Assembly (NCBI GenBank): GCA_013115135.1
Contig: JABANP010000054.1
Location: forward strand, 1 to 64,000
Direction: 5' to 3'
Origin: Perkinsus olseni
Taxonomy: Eukaryota > Perkinsozoa > Perkinsida > Perkinsidae
Length of the DNA: 64,000 nt
Part shown: positions 1 through 10,948 of the stretch, piece by piece
Layout: every line of letters begins with the position of its first letter
Numbering within the stretch: the stretch's first letter is position 1
The notes under the pieces: model-generated
Told to the model about the DNA's origin: nothing
What the model saw: only the letters and a program-made list of their open reading frames with translations
Database searches by the model: none
Made by a program: the position numbers and the translations under genes

Positions 1-1320
1 TGATGATATGCAGGCAATCGAGAGGGTGGTTGATGACCGGCCTGTCGTAGGTACCGCCTTCTACGTCATGAGGTATGTATCTGGTATAGTTTTTACCGAT
101 CCTAACCTGCCCGGTCTCCAGCCATGGCAACGGCGGAAGGTGAGTCGGCTGGGTAGGAGTTGCTCGTAGAGGAGATCCTCTCTCGCGACTGCTGTGTGGA
201 ATGTGGGAGGGGCTTTTCTCGCCTCTAGCGCGAGGACAACTCGCTCACAGTGATTCGGCTGATTTCAGGTCTACGAGGATTTGATGAGGACAGCTGCTGC
301 GATACACAACTTCCCTTGGGATCGCTCGGCGCCCCTCACGCAGAGGTTCCGAGGTAATCCCCTGTGCTGGTTTAACAGTGCGTCGAAGCATGGCCCCTCC
401 TTTCAGGTGATCCGTCGAAGTATGTGAGCAAGCAGGTGGAGAGGTGGAGTGGTCAGGGCATCGCCGTCGAGGAGTTCAAACGCCTGGCGAAGAGATTGCT
501 TGATAATGTCCAGGTAGGCCATCGCTTACTCACTGCGATATACGGGGGAATCTAATGTCGATGCTCGCTTTCGGCGGAGAAATAGATATTTCAGGTCTAC
601 TTGTGTGGAGTTCACTCGTGTCAGATATCCCAGAAGTGTCCGGAGTTCCAAACACTAGTGCACGGCGACTTCAGACTGGACAACTGCATCTTCGACCCGC
701 ACACCTTCGAGGTAGGGAAGCCATCACGGCACCACTTCGTATGCCGAGGCCTGCTTCTGATGGGCAGGTGGTGGCTGTTCTGGACTGGGAGCTCAGCACT
801 TGCGGGAATAGTCTAGTCGATGTTGCCAGTGCACTGTCGCAGTATTATGGCCTTTACCCGGGTGTCGCCCAGCTCAGCCCTAACTTCACAGAGCTCGGTA
901 AGGCAGGGGTTCTCATTGAGAGAGCGGCGGTTGGGTCAAGATGTAAGTGCCGTGGGTGCCTACAGGTATACCAACAGAGCAAGAGCTTCTCGCTTTGTAC
1001 CTGCGCTGTCGTGAGGTGGAGTCGGTCCCTGATGGGTTGATGCGGTATATGGAGGCCTTCCAGTGCCTGAGGATGGCCGGCATCCTCTATGGAGTTTTGG
1101 TGAGGTTTCGGTACAGTTTCTAATGGTAGCCTCGTCTGCTTCGTTGGACTTGCCCCTCACGAGATCAACCCTGCTCTCTCGGGCGCTATCTTACCGACAC
1201 GACAACCCTCGAGCTCAGTTGATTGGATGCGTTGCAGAGGGCAGCTTCTGGCTGCTCGCCAGAAGCTTGTTAGTGATGATAGTCCTTCCGCCATCGTTGA
1301 GTATTCAGGTGAGGAGTAAG
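1..1320 (+). CDS. ACAD10/11-like aminoglycoside-phosphotransferase (APH) domain protein, 5' end missing
   Basis: Multi-exon gene entering from the left edge. Exons read as roughly 1-139, 269-353, 407-513, 595-711, 768-897 and 966 onward, each bounded by gt...ag. The first exon has FYVMRYVSG and the fourth LVHGDFRLDNCIFDP, the HGD catalytic loop of APH/choline-kinase-like folds. The fifth has VVAVLDWELSTCGNSLVDVA, with the metal-binding D-W-E, and the sixth IPTEQELLALYLRCREV. This order is that of the APH domain fused to acyl-CoA dehydrogenases in ACAD10/ACAD11, which phosphorylate 4-hydroxyacyl-CoAs. No acyl-CoA dehydrogenase domain follows here, so the protein is a stand-alone APH domain or the other domain lies upstream. 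The 3' end is uncertain: one continuation stops at about 1318-1320, while reading through after GILYGVL stops near 1125. Confidence 0.8.
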
Positions 1321-2046
1321 AAGGGCAATGCATCCCAGCAACAGCAGAAGCAGGACGGGAAGGACCGCAGTATCTTCAGTCTGGCCTATGTTACCAAAGC
1401 TCTGCAACCGCGGCCTGGAGTTGCTCGAAGGGTCGTCTCAGAGTAGCGGCCCTATCACACTAGACACCCCTTCTAAGCTATGAGTGTTATCACTGTTTCT
1501 AAGCTCAAGGTGTTACTTTTATTGTTGCGTTCTTTCGAAGGGAATGCTTCATTTTGGGATATCTTCTGGTGGGCATCGGAAACAGTGGGTACTAGACGTA
1601 ACTGATCGCCCTTGCCCACGGTCACTCTGCACGTAGTGTATGGTGGTAGTACTTTTTCAATGTCCGTTTTGTCGTTGAGCTCCTTCCACTCGTGCTGCAC
1701 ACTTCCTCTAAATGGAGGAAAGAGCGGAGAGCTTGTTGTTGCCGAGGACTCAGTGACGGAAGGGTCGCCAATTTATCAGCGGCCTAGCTTCCTGCCGCCG
1801 CCGCTCCCACTCTTCACTGAAGGGACTGCCAGGGGGCTTGCACGGCCGCTTACACGATTGAAGTCGAGCCAACCGCTCAAAAGTAAGTCGTTGCTCTTCT
1901 AAGAGTGTCCTGTGGCTCTGCTCCTTGCTGGACGTGAGGTCTATTGTAGGGCCCTTGGGTGACACGGTGGTTTTCGAGGACGGCTGTTTCTCGGACTCAG
2001 TCAGCCGTTTGAGTAAGGGTGCATTCTGTTCGGGAGTGTTCTCACT
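1321..2046. other. Intergenic, no gene supported
   Basis: Short ORFs occur on both strands (for example 1612-1902 + and 1473-1700 -), but none has a recognisable motif or convincing splice context. It may hold the 3' UTR of the APH gene and the promoter of the START gene. Confidence 0.4.
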
Positions 2047-3993
2047 ATGACTGCTCCGACAGGTTCATTTGATAGTGACCATGCAGCGCTGTATGTCCAC
2101 AACGAAGAATGCGTGAAAGGCGATGGGGTGTACTACTGAGTTGCCATTCAGCCACCTTCCTCCTGTCAATGCAGCAGAGCTGGCCGAATTCGGTGAGCAG
2201 GGCGAGCCTGGCTCGTCTAACAGCTGTCCGTGCTCTCGTAGATGTAGCACTGGCGTCGGAGGTCCTTGAGAGCATCCAAGTGTTGTGTGAGGAGTACGAA
2301 CGTTTCTATCAAGCTCGGAGGAGGTTGCGGTGGCTCGAAGCGTATTTACAACGGCATAAGGAGGCTGCTTCTTATGTGAGTGCTCAGTCAAGTTAGGGAA
2401 GTGTTTCCGAGAGGCCAGCATCGCGCCAATTCTGCGTCTTGGGGTTTTCATGACTCGTGGGTTCTCAGTTCAGTGCCTCAGTCGAGGAGGACCTGTGTAT
2501 AACACGCCTGCGTCAGAAGTTGGAGTGGCTGGACTCAGCACTTGAAAGAACACGGACCGATAACATTGCGACAGGTGAGTTAACGCTCACCGTTCGAGGG
2601 GGTGTGATGCTGGGGTTGACGTGCACCGCGGGAAATCGCCGAGTACTGACTAGTATTACTTCCCCCATTAGGAAGTGATAGGTAGGCAGTCTTCTGCAGC
2701 CGCGGGTCGTAGTCACGCAGCCGGTTTTTACTCCGGAAAATGGAGCACCATCGGCTTATTATTCTCTGGGAACATGGGTAGCCTTCGAGTCTCGTTTTGC
2801 GCACGGCTCGCTGCAGAAGCGCGAACACTTTGGCCGGGGACTTGGGGACGCTACTTGCGACGCTCTACTCAGACTGCGATAACGGTAACGGCAAGTGGTT
2901 ACACGAGCAGCTGTCGCCTGAGAAGAAACTCTGGCTGAAGCAGAATAAGGACTGTGAGGATGAGCTCGTTAATGTTCTCGCCACTCGCTTCCGTCCCTGT
3001 GGTCGCGGCGTTCTTGCTAGCCCATACTCCCTCTTGTAGGTATATTGACCTTGAAGGTTCAGGGCGTCTTGCACAACCCAACGTATCATATAATTAGTTT
3101 AATCCGCGAGGTGGACGGAGCATACGCTGGACGCAACAGCGCTCAGCGGAGTCCTCATCATGAGAAATCATTCTTTAGGTTGATCTCCACCCAAACTGGG
3201 TCCCGTTTCTCTCTGGATCGCGGATCGACCACATAATCGAGGGTTGTGGGCGCCGGTGTCAGATGGTGGTCACACACGAATATTCAGTGCCAGTCCCATT
3301 TATCCCAGCCCGTTCGGTCTCCATGTGAGTGACCCGCCCTGTTATCTGGTTCTCCGATCCGGTTTCCGTTGTGAGCTTTGGAATGGGCCGTCATTTGTCC
3401 GACGCGTTGAGTCGGGAGAGAAGTATTTTAGGTACGCCTTTGCATGTGACGCATTGGATGAGCCCGGAGTGGAATCCATAATCATTTACGGTAACAGCTC
3501 GAGCATCCGGGCTACTTGCTTGTGGACCATCACTGAAAGGGATTGAACAGGTAGAGGTATACCCGAGGACAGCAAGGACTTCTGGGGCTACCCTGTGCCG
3601 AAGTCGAAGGGGGCACGGGCTGAATTGAAGACCTTGTGTTTTATCATGGAACCGATAGATGGGGGAAAGTCTACGGGCTTCACTATGCTTGCTGAGAGCG
3701 ATCCTAAGATACATGTGAGTTCACTCGATAAGCTTCTCCTTCTGGATAATGGTAGTCGTTTTGTGTAGATACCAGAGAAAATACTCGCGTGGCTGTGCAA
3801 GCAATACGCGAAGTATATTTTTCACAGCATAGAGAAGCTCTCGGAGAACTTCGATGACACCGAGTATCCTGCTCGTATAGAGCAAGATAGAGAGTTCTAT
3901 GACTTCATTGAGACAGCAGTGATCGGGAGAATGAAGTCCATGCACGAACGGGGTCGGTCGGGGCTTAACGAGCATTGCTTTGCCAGCAGCTGA
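2047..3993 (+). CDS. START-domain lipid-binding protein
   Basis: Plus-strand gene of small exons. The last exons are the best supported. One has GEKYFRYAFACDALDEPG and IIIYG; after an intron at about 3491-3555 comes IPEDSKDFWGYPVPKSKG, then KTLCFIMEPIDGGKSTGFTM ending SDPKIH. After another intron (about 3718-3770) comes IPEKILAWLCKQYAKYIF and the stop TGA at 3991-3993. The strand-helix order with a long C-terminal helix is the signature of START domains, which bind a single lipid or sterol in a hydrophobic cavity. Upstream exons are less certain: ALVDVALASEVLESIQVLCE (2223 on), LRQKLEWLDSALERTR and KWLHEQLSPEKKLWLKQN (about 2890-2945) suggest a helical N-terminal region of unknown role. The start ATG at 2047 is the first in a plausible frame and is tentative. 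Ligand and location cannot be told from the sequence. Confidence 0.65.
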
Positions 3994-4803
3994 CCCCAAG
4001 TTTCTCTCATTTTTTCAACCCGGCATGTTACCCATGCAAAACATTTGCATGGACACGCCCAGGTTTTGCTTGGCCCAGTTTTGTCATGCAGTAGTATTCT
4101 TTGGCCCTTCAAAGGGACCATCAGTACCTGTCCTCAAAGCAAGGTTCATTCGTCTCATTTAATCATCGTAAGATTGCTAAGATTTCGAGCAATTTGCTTC
4201 ACTGTGACGCACGGTTCATGTTGAGTAAGGTAGTGGGTTGGGAGGAGCAGAAACCTGTCCATCACGATCACCGCCGGTGGATGCCCTTATGGCGCGCGAG
4301 TGAGCTATGCGGGTCACCAGAAAACCCAGCTCAGGCTATGTGTTCGACAGACACCATCGCCAAGACCGAGTTCGCGTCGTGAGTTGTTGGCAACGCGATA
4401 CATGTAGGCGGTAGCGTGGATGTTGATTAGAAGAGCGATTACGAGTGAGTTGCGGCGTACTGGTTGAACTACTGTTTAATCCACTTACAATACTCATGGG
4501 CTTTAGGTAGCAGCTTACGGGCTGCCCGTAACGGGCATCAGGGCTGACTCTAATTCCACGGGAGCGCCGAGCTGACAGCACTGACCTCATGGATCCGCAC
4601 GAGATGATACTCACGCAGTCACAAGATATGCTGCACACAAAGGTATCTTACCGTTTTCAGGGCGATGTGTTCGCTCCGGTGATTCGATGCCATGCAATGT
4701 AGTAGGAGTCCTCTCCTAAGCAGCTTGCATGTAGATCAAGCTATGAGTCTGCGCGGGCATTTAGAGCTCTCTTCGCTCGCTAAGTTCTTCCGCGTTACAT
4801 ACC
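3994..4803. other. Intergenic, no gene supported
   Basis: Only short ORFs without motifs. It must contain the promoter of the first Cys-rich gene, whose ATG is at 4804. This upstream sequence does not resemble the shared upstream block of the other three copies. Confidence 0.4.
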
Positions 4804-6013
4804 ATGATTGTCATCGCCTGCTTGCTCTCTACTCCCGTCCTTGGAACCTTGCGTCATCTACAGGTCAGTTCGACTGTTGCACCTACCACTACTGCCACCA
4901 CACAGCCATCGACGGCTTCTCCTACGACCGTTGGCCCGAGTACATTACAGAATACCTGTGATGTCTACTGCCAGGGGCTCAATGGTGGTGCCTCATACTG
5001 TAAGTTTGATCAGAACCCACCTACTTGCTTAGGAGGCGATCAGACATGCGGCACGATCGCCATCTGTGGCCCTCCAGTAACTGTGACGCCTACTCAAGCG
5101 GTGCCGACTGGCGACGGAACCTATGAGCCAGCATGTGATACCATGTGTCAGAGTCTCAATGACGAGGCATCTTACTGCAAGTGGTGGCTCCCTAAGCCTA
5201 CTTGTCTCGGTGGTGACCAGCCGTGTGGTGATCAAACTGTGTGCACCTCCCAGACCTGGCCGCCCGCTCCAACGCCCTCCCTGCCTGCTGGTGCCCATCC
5301 TCACGAGTCTGCCCCCTGTAACGCCTACTGCATTGGTCTCAACGGACCATCTTCCTTCTGCAAGTGGTGGAAAAACGAGCCCGCTTGTCAGGGCGGCGAT
5401 CAGCCTTGCGGTCCTTCAGACTGTGCTACCGGTACCCCTGCTCCCACCGAAGGCCCTCCTGACTCTCATGCTGGCCCCAGCCCCAATTGTGATGCCTACT
5501 GCACCTCGGTAAACCCTGGCCTCTCCGGTGACCGCGTGTCGTACTGCAAGTGGTGGCTTTACGTGCCTGTCTGCTACGATGGCGACCAGCCTTGCGGCCC
5601 AAGTGTTTGCAGTAACTTCGGGGAAACCACAACTCCGACTCCTACTACTGCCACTCCTACCACCCAGGCTGCCACCACTCAGGCCGCGACAACCGCGGCC
5701 CCTACCACTCAGGCTGCCACGACTGCGGCTCCTACTACCCAGGCTGCGACCACTCAGGCTGTGACCACCCAGGCCGCAACAACCGCGGCTACTACTCAGG
5801 CTGCGACCACCCAGGCTGTCACGACTGCGGCTGCTACGACTCAGGCGGCCACGACTGCGGCTCCTACTACCCAGGGCTGCCACGACTGCGGCTCCTACTA
5901 CCCTGGCTGGCACTACTGCAGCTCCTACAACCCAGGCTGCCACGACTGCGGCTCCTACTACCCAGGCTGCCACTACGGCGACTCCTACTCAGGCTGGTCC
6001 TACTCCCCCTTAG
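4804..6013 (+). CDS. Secreted four-module Cys-rich protein with Thr-rich tail, copy A (frameshifted tail)
   Basis: Intronless. ATG 4804 gives a signal peptide (MIVIACLLSTPVLG), a short Thr-rich spacer and four modules of the pattern C-x3-C-x(9-14)-CK-x(7)-C-x-GGDQxCG-x(3-4)-C, six cysteines each. Modules 2-4 carry CKWW. A mucin-like tail of TTQAATTAAPTTQ-type repeats begins near 5640. I do not recognise the module family; the fold is likely disulphide-rich and extracellular, and the tail is a candidate for O-glycosylation. Copies B-D have the same modules. At 5874-5876 a GGG replaces the GG of the other copies. The reading frame then changes to a Cys/Gly/Tyr-rich sequence running to 6069, whereas the repeat frame would end at TAG 6011-6013. 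Flanking DNA differs from copies B-D, so A is the oldest or an independently placed copy. Confidence 0.8.
5640..6000 (+). repeat. Thr/Ala/Gln codon repeat of copy A tail
   Basis: Degenerate 15-24 nt repeats built from ACN ACN CAG GCN GCN triplets. It is the shortest tail of the four copies (about 360 nt against about 750-1050 nt). Confidence 0.85.
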
Positions 6014-6506
6014 ATCCTTACGATCTCAGGCAGGCGAGGCGGCCGCCTACACTCAGAGTATTTCACTAATATAAAAACTGATTCGGGTTATTCTACGATG
6101 CGCTCTGTTGATCTCAGAGCCATCGTGGATGAGGTTTTGCCCCAGTCGTTCATGATCTCTGTCATTCACACTCGCTAAGTATATCTCGCATTCACTAGCT
6201 GGCTCAGCATTCATCATACGTGTTTCTTAGCATGTAGACGCTCACGGATTATCGGATAGTTCGAGTGAAAGAAACCACCGATACTTTCAAGTTGAGTTGA
6301 GTTTTGAGTACATGTTGAGGGGATTGGATGACTCTATTGCGCACTGTGCCTTCTGGTATGACACTACCGCACTGTGGTGTTTGGGCCAGTGGATGCTCAC
6401 AGGCACACTGTAAATTGCATTTACCAGTGATTGTCTCGCACAAAAGTCTCACTAAAAGGCGTGGCTCGAACAAAGCGCTTCAGTATTCTCCGGTTCCGTC
6501 TGGGGC
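6014..6506. other. Intergenic between copy A and the methyltransferase-like gene
   Basis: No supported gene. It does not share the 3' flank common to copies B-D. Confidence 0.4.
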
Positions 6507-7981
6507 ATGTTTCATCAAGCGAGTACAAGTTCGTCGCGGGTTCTTTTGAGTCGGGCGCTAGCCTTCAGCGGTTCCAGTTGGCAGCAATCGATGCTTGGCT
6601 ACGGCATCCGTGCCAGCACTCAAGTCGAACTCGTAGAGCAGTTGAAACAAAGAGGCTTCATCCGGAACCCGAAGGTTTCTGAAGCTATGAGCCAAGTAGG
6701 TTTGGAACGTAACGGCTTGAGTATTCCGCGAATGTTCTCATCAGTGGACGAAAGAAGGGCTCAGGAATTCACCTATTACCCTGTTCGCTCCGGTGGATCT
6801 GTAAACCGTTTTACTGTATATTGATGAAAAAATTTTAATGTCGCCGAGGGCTTATTCTCCAGGTTGACCGGGCTCGCTTCTTACCACGTGGGGCAACGGA
6901 TCCATATAGCAACACTCCTGTGAAAGTGTCGGAAGGCTCATCTATCAGTACCCCGCAATTGCATGCGCAGGTATGTGGGTGAGACGAGAATCATGCGAGA
7001 ATCACATTGTGGAATTAGTCAGTCGCTAATACTGCTCGTGGATAGGTCCTCGAGCTCCTTTCTCCAGCTCTGGACAGTGATGCAGCACCGAGGTCATTCC
7101 TAGACTTTGGCTGCGGCACTGGTTACCTAGCTAGTGTAGCAGCAGAGATGGGAATAGACCGAGTCATTGCCTCCGAGTGCGACACTACAGCGTACCAAGC
7201 TGCGCAAGATAACCTGGCCGGGTGAGGACAGACTGGAAGTTCTCCCCTCTGATTGAAATATCGAGTCCTCCTGTGTCTTGGGTAGGTGCGGCGCCGTTCG
7301 TTTGTTGAGATTGTTCCCTCAAGACTCATACTCTACTGCGAAATTTACTGCGCTCTACGCTTCGCCTTACTTTCCGTCGGAAGAAGAAGTAAGATCATTT
7401 GCATCGGCCGATCTCGAGTCAAGTAGCTGGAACCTTCGATTCACACTAGGCGGTACACCTCAGGCGTTAAAGTTTTGTTCACAATGGCTGCATGATGGAG
7501 GCCTAGCTGTATGCTCCTATTGTGACTGCCCGGATGCCATAGATCAACAGCTCACTCTTATTCGAAAGAAAGCTGACGGGTGAGTATCTTTCATTTATCT
7601 TCCAAGGCGCTGTGTTTGATGGCCTTCTTGTTTTGCGCTTCGTCAAGCTCACTTCGCAGTGATCACAATCACTAAGTTCTCGTGCGGTGTAGCTCCATGG
7701 AGGTCACACCTCAATTCCGAGCAGCTGGAGGCCCACTGAAGCGGGAGGGGTCAGACGAGAGTTCCCGACAAACCGCAAGTACCGACGCCGAGACGAGGGA
7801 GCTGAATAGGCGGTGAGTTCGCCTTCTTCTTTTGCCTTTTCCGCTACATCTGTATTTCAGGCTGCTGCTTGGCTGGCGCGAGAGGTTTGAGACCAAGTAT
7901 GGTCGGAGACCCACTCGGGCTGACATGTTCGGAGATCCAGCCGCAGCAGAAGCATTCCGGCAGTTCTCAGGGACGAGCTGA
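6507..7981 (+). CDS. Protein-L-isoaspartate O-methyltransferase-like protein
   Basis: Six exons: 6507-6695, 6863-6970, 7046-7221, 7286-7579, 7693-7812 and 7861-7981; phases agree throughout. Exon 1 has YGIRASTQVELVEQLKQRGF and the following VSEAMSQ. Exon 2 begins VDRARFLP and ends SSISTPQLHAQ. Exon 3 has FLDFGCGTGYLASVAAEMG, the S-adenosylmethionine-binding motif I. This matches the N-terminal half of PCMT, which repairs isoaspartyl residues. The second half departs from the family: exon 4 reads FTALYASPYFPSEEEV and GGTPQALKFCSQWLHDGG where PCMT has its DAIHVGAA-type segment. The end is a polar linker and WRERFETKYGRRPTRADMF near the terminus. Substrate is therefore uncertain; the extra C-terminal part may be a binding module. 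It lies between two copies of an unrelated secreted family. Confidence 0.75.
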
Positions 7982-9076
7982 TTTATCTTTATACTGTTGC
8001 AGCTCACGGTCGGCTCTTGTGTTTCCGAGTCAGGGCGCTTCATCAGTGCAACTGCTCGCATGTAGATTGCAGCTGAGCTCAGTAGCGAATGTTCTGCGAG
8101 CCCCTGTTAGGGCACCCTCGCAGTCGTGACGCAGATCAATGATATGAGATCATTCAATCAAGAGCCAATTGCAAGCTCAACTACTAGCTTCACTACATGA
8201 TCCGCGAATCAGGCATCGAAACCAAATCCCTTCTACGTTTTTGCATCGCGAAATACACGTGCATGACAGAGCATGGCACCCCTAGGAGTTCAACGAAGTT
8301 TGTTGCCCCACTGGACGGCGACGATGCTATTGATACGTCAGTAACAGGATCCCGCTCCAATCCCACTGGTCCCACTAATTCATGGTATGGACTTTTCGAG
8401 TCTCGGAGATGATGCTTGTGGTCGACACACTGCGGGATGGGCCACTGTTTCGTGGTCGTGCACAGTCCCCGCAGCTGTGAGAGCGGACTCTGCCGGGAGG
8501 AAAGGACGTTCCCCAGCTGACGATGACCTCGCTCTGAGATCATCGTTCTTTGGCTTGACGAGCAGAGCCTATTTAACAGGCCTAATCCCCCTCAGAAAGG
8601 TACGTTGGGGCTGGTCCAACTAAGCCGTACTGTCCGCGTTGGACTTTAAACTCACACACACCCACTAATTTGGTCTGGGCTTTATTAAATTGCTTTGGGG
8701 TTTAACTAATTTGGTCTGCGCATCATTCAATAGCTCTGAGGTATTGCTAAGTAGGTCTAGAAATGGTGCAGTTGACTCTACATCAAGCCGATTGCTCGAA
8801 CTCTCAGATTTTCGAACAATCGATCAGCTCAAACTCGGGCCCCGCACAAGAAGATTCGGGAATCTTCCCGTTTCGGCAGAAGTGATCATGCGCTTCATCG
8901 TGCGCTTCCCAGATCAAGAAGCATGCTTGTTACCACAGAATGTGACCCTAGATGTACTCTGAGGTGGCATCGAGGTAGCACTGAAGAGCCGTTCAGTAAG
9001 TGGGGGATATTCCTGCACTAAGAAAGTCAGTAGCTTGGAGCAGATCGTGTTTGTATTTCCCCAGCTCGTAATCTTC
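7982..9076. other. Intergenic, including the left end of the copy B-D duplication
   Basis: No supported gene. Similarity to the spacers before copies C and D begins at about 8300 (the stretch ending GATACGTCAGTAACAGGAT recurs near 11600 and 14475). From about 8660 to 8760 there is a B-specific insertion with a short imperfect repeat of TAATTTGGTCTG. From about 8850 to 9076 the sequence is the block shared before copies B, C and D, a likely promoter/5' UTR. Confidence 0.6.
8850..9076 (+). promoter_or_regulatory. Conserved upstream block before copy B (also before C and D)
   Basis: The same roughly 220-nt block precedes copies B, C (about 11840-12071) and D (about 14710-14945). It contains GATTCGGGAATC, itself a near palindrome, and ends in AAGAAAGTCAGTAGCTT shortly before the ATG, a possible trans-splice acceptor (AG). 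Its position and conservation suggest a promoter/5' UTR, but hitch-hiking in a recent duplication explains the conservation equally well. Confidence 0.35.
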
Positions 9077-10948
9077 ATGTACGCCTTCTTCATCGCTTGC
9101 ACTCTCTCACCAGCTGTACTGTGTAGCCTTCGCCGTCTCCAAGCCAGTACAACTACGTCAGCCCCGACGACCTCGGCTGCAACCAGTACGGTTGACCCTG
9201 GGACCTTACAGAACACCTGTGATGTCTACTGTCAGGGGCTCAATGGTGGTGCCTCATACTGTAAGCTTGACCAGAACCCACCTACTTGCCAAGGAGGCGA
9301 TCAGACATGCGGCACGATCGCCATCTGTGGCCCTCCAGTAACTGTGACGCCGACTCAGGCCTTGCCGACTGGTGACGGAACCTATGAGCCAGCCTGTGAT
9401 ACCATGTGTCAGAGTCTCAATGACGAGGCATCTTACTGCAAGTGGTGGCTCCCTAAACCTACTTGTCTCGGTGGTGACCAGCCGTGTGGTGATCAAACTG
9501 TGTGCACCTCCCAGACCTGGCCGCCCGCTCCAACGCCCTCCCTGCCTGCTGGCGCCCATCCTCACGAGTCTGCTCCCTGCAACGCCTACTGCGTTGGTCT
9601 CAACGGACCATCTTCCTTCTGCAAGTGGTGGAAAAACGAGCCCGCTTGTCAGGGCGGCGATCAGCCTTGCGGTCCTTCGGACTGTGCTACCGGTACCCCT
9701 GCTCCCACCGAGGGTCCCCCTGACTCCCATGCTGGCCCCAGCCCCAATTGTGATGCCTACTGCACCTCGGTAAACCCTGGCCTCTCCGGTGACCGCGTGT
9801 CGTACTGCAAGTGGTGGCTTTACGTGCCTGTCTGCTACGATGGCGACCAGCCTTGCGGCCCCAGTGTTTGCAGTAATTTCGGGGAAACCACAACGTCGAC
9901 AATTACCACTGCCACTCCTACTACCCAGGCTGCGACCACTCAGGCTGCGACGACCGCGGCCCCTACTACCCAGACTGCCACAACTGCGGCCCCTACTACC
10001 CAGGCTGCCACAACTGCGTCTGCGACCACTCAGGCGGCCACTACTGCGGCTCCTACTACACAGGCTGCCACGACTGCGGCTGCGACCACTCAGGCTGCGA
10101 CTACTGCGGCTCCTACTACCCAGGCTGCCACGACTGCGGCTGCGACCACTCAGGCTGCGACTACTCAGGCTGCTACGACTGCGGCTCCTACTACCCAGGC
10201 TGCCACGACTGCGGCTGCGACCACTCAGGCTGCCACTACTCAGGCTGCGACCACTCAGGCTGCGACCACCCAAGCTGCCACGACTGCGGCTCCTACTACC
10301 CAGGCTGCCACGACTGCAGCTCCTACTACCCAGGCTGCCACAACTGCAGCTGCCACTACCCAGGCTGCCACGACTGCGACTGCCACTACCCAGGGTGCCA
10401 CAACTGCGTCTGCGACCACTCAGGCGGCCACTACTGCGGCTCCTACTACCCAGGCTGCCACGACTGCAGCTCCTACTACCCAGGCTGCCACAACTGCGGC
10501 TGCCAGTACCCAGGCTGCCACGACTGCGACTGCGACCACTCTGGCTGCGACTACTCAGGCTGCTACGACTGCGGCTCCTACTACCCAGGCTGCCACGACT
10601 GCGGCTGCGACCACTCAGGCTGCCACTACTCAGGCTGCGACCACTCAGGCTGCGACCACCCAGGCTGCCACGACTGCGGCTCCTACTACCCAGGCTGCCA
10701 CGACTGCAGCTCCTACTACCCAGGCTGCCACAACTGCGGCTGCCAGTACCCAGGCTGCCACGACTGCGACTGCCACTACCCAGGCTGCCACGACTGCGAC
10801 TGCCACTACCCAGGGTGCCACTACTCAGGCTGCCACTACTGTGGCACCGACTACTCAGGCGGCTACGACTGCGGCTCCTACTACCCAGGCTGCCACTACT
10901 GTGGCACCGACTACTCAGGCGGCTACGACTGCGGCTCCTACGGCGTAG
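9077..10948 (+). CDS. Secreted four-module Cys-rich protein with long Thr-rich tail, copy B (intact)
   Basis: Intronless, 623 residues from ATG 9077. The in-frame extension upstream to 9035 starts with TTG and is not a eukaryotic start. Residues 1-16 form a signal peptide (MYAFFIACTLSPAVLC). Module 1 is residues 48-84, module 2 107-143, module 3 168-203 and module 4 225-265, each with six cysteines and a GDQxCG core. Residues 271-623 are TTQAATTAAPTTQ-type repeats rich in Thr, Ala and Gln, ending APTA. It is probably exported to the cell surface, wall or medium, with the tail as an extended O-glycosylated stalk. No transmembrane segment or GPI signal is visible. This is the longest copy. I do not recognise the module; an adhesin or carbohydrate-binding role would be inference only. 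Confidence 0.85.
   Translation: MYAFFIACTLSPAVLCSLRRLQASTTTSAPTTSAATSTVDPGTLQNTCDVYCQGLNGGASYCKLDQNPPTCQGGDQTCGTIAICGPPVTVTPTQALPTGDGTYEPACDTMCQSLNDEASYCKWWLPKPTCLGGDQPCGDQTVCTSQTWPPAPTPSLPAGAHPHESAPCNAYCVGLNGPSSFCKWWKNEPACQGGDQPCGPSDCATGTPAPTEGPPDSHAGPSPNCDAYCTSVNPGLSGDRVSYCKWWLYVPVCYDGDQPCGPSVCSNFGETTTSTITTATPTTQAATTQAATTAAPTTQTATTAAPTTQAATTASATTQAATTAAPTTQAATTAAATTQAATTAAPTTQAATTAAATTQAATTQAATTAAPTTQAATTAAATTQAATTQAATTQAATTQAATTAAPTTQAATTAAPTTQAATTAAATTQAATTATATTQGATTASATTQAATTAAPTTQAATTAAPTTQAATTAAASTQAATTATATTLAATTQAATTAAPTTQAATTAAATTQAATTQAATTQAATTQAATTAAPTTQAATTAAPTTQAATTAAASTQAATTATATTQAATTATATTQGATTQAATTVAPTTQAATTAAPTTQAATTVAPTTQAATTAAPTA
9895..10940 (+). repeat. Thr/Ala/Gln codon repeat of copy B tail
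   Basis: About 1 kb of 15-24 nt repeats in higher-order blocks; one block of about 300 nt occurs twice (around 10130-10430 and 10540-10810). All three plus-strand frames are open over long stretches, so shadow ORFs here are not genes. Confidence 0.9.

Noticed and set aside
9035..9076. N-terminal extension of copy B to 9035 (and of C to 12027, D to 14901, TIR-like copy 2 to 59810)
   Set aside because: These extensions begin with TTG; the first ATG codons give good signal peptides or natural N-termini in a eukaryote.
9254..10273. 339-codon minus-strand ORF through copy B
   Set aside because: A shadow of the codon repeat and Cys modules on the plus strand; no start context, and the same shadow appears in every copy.
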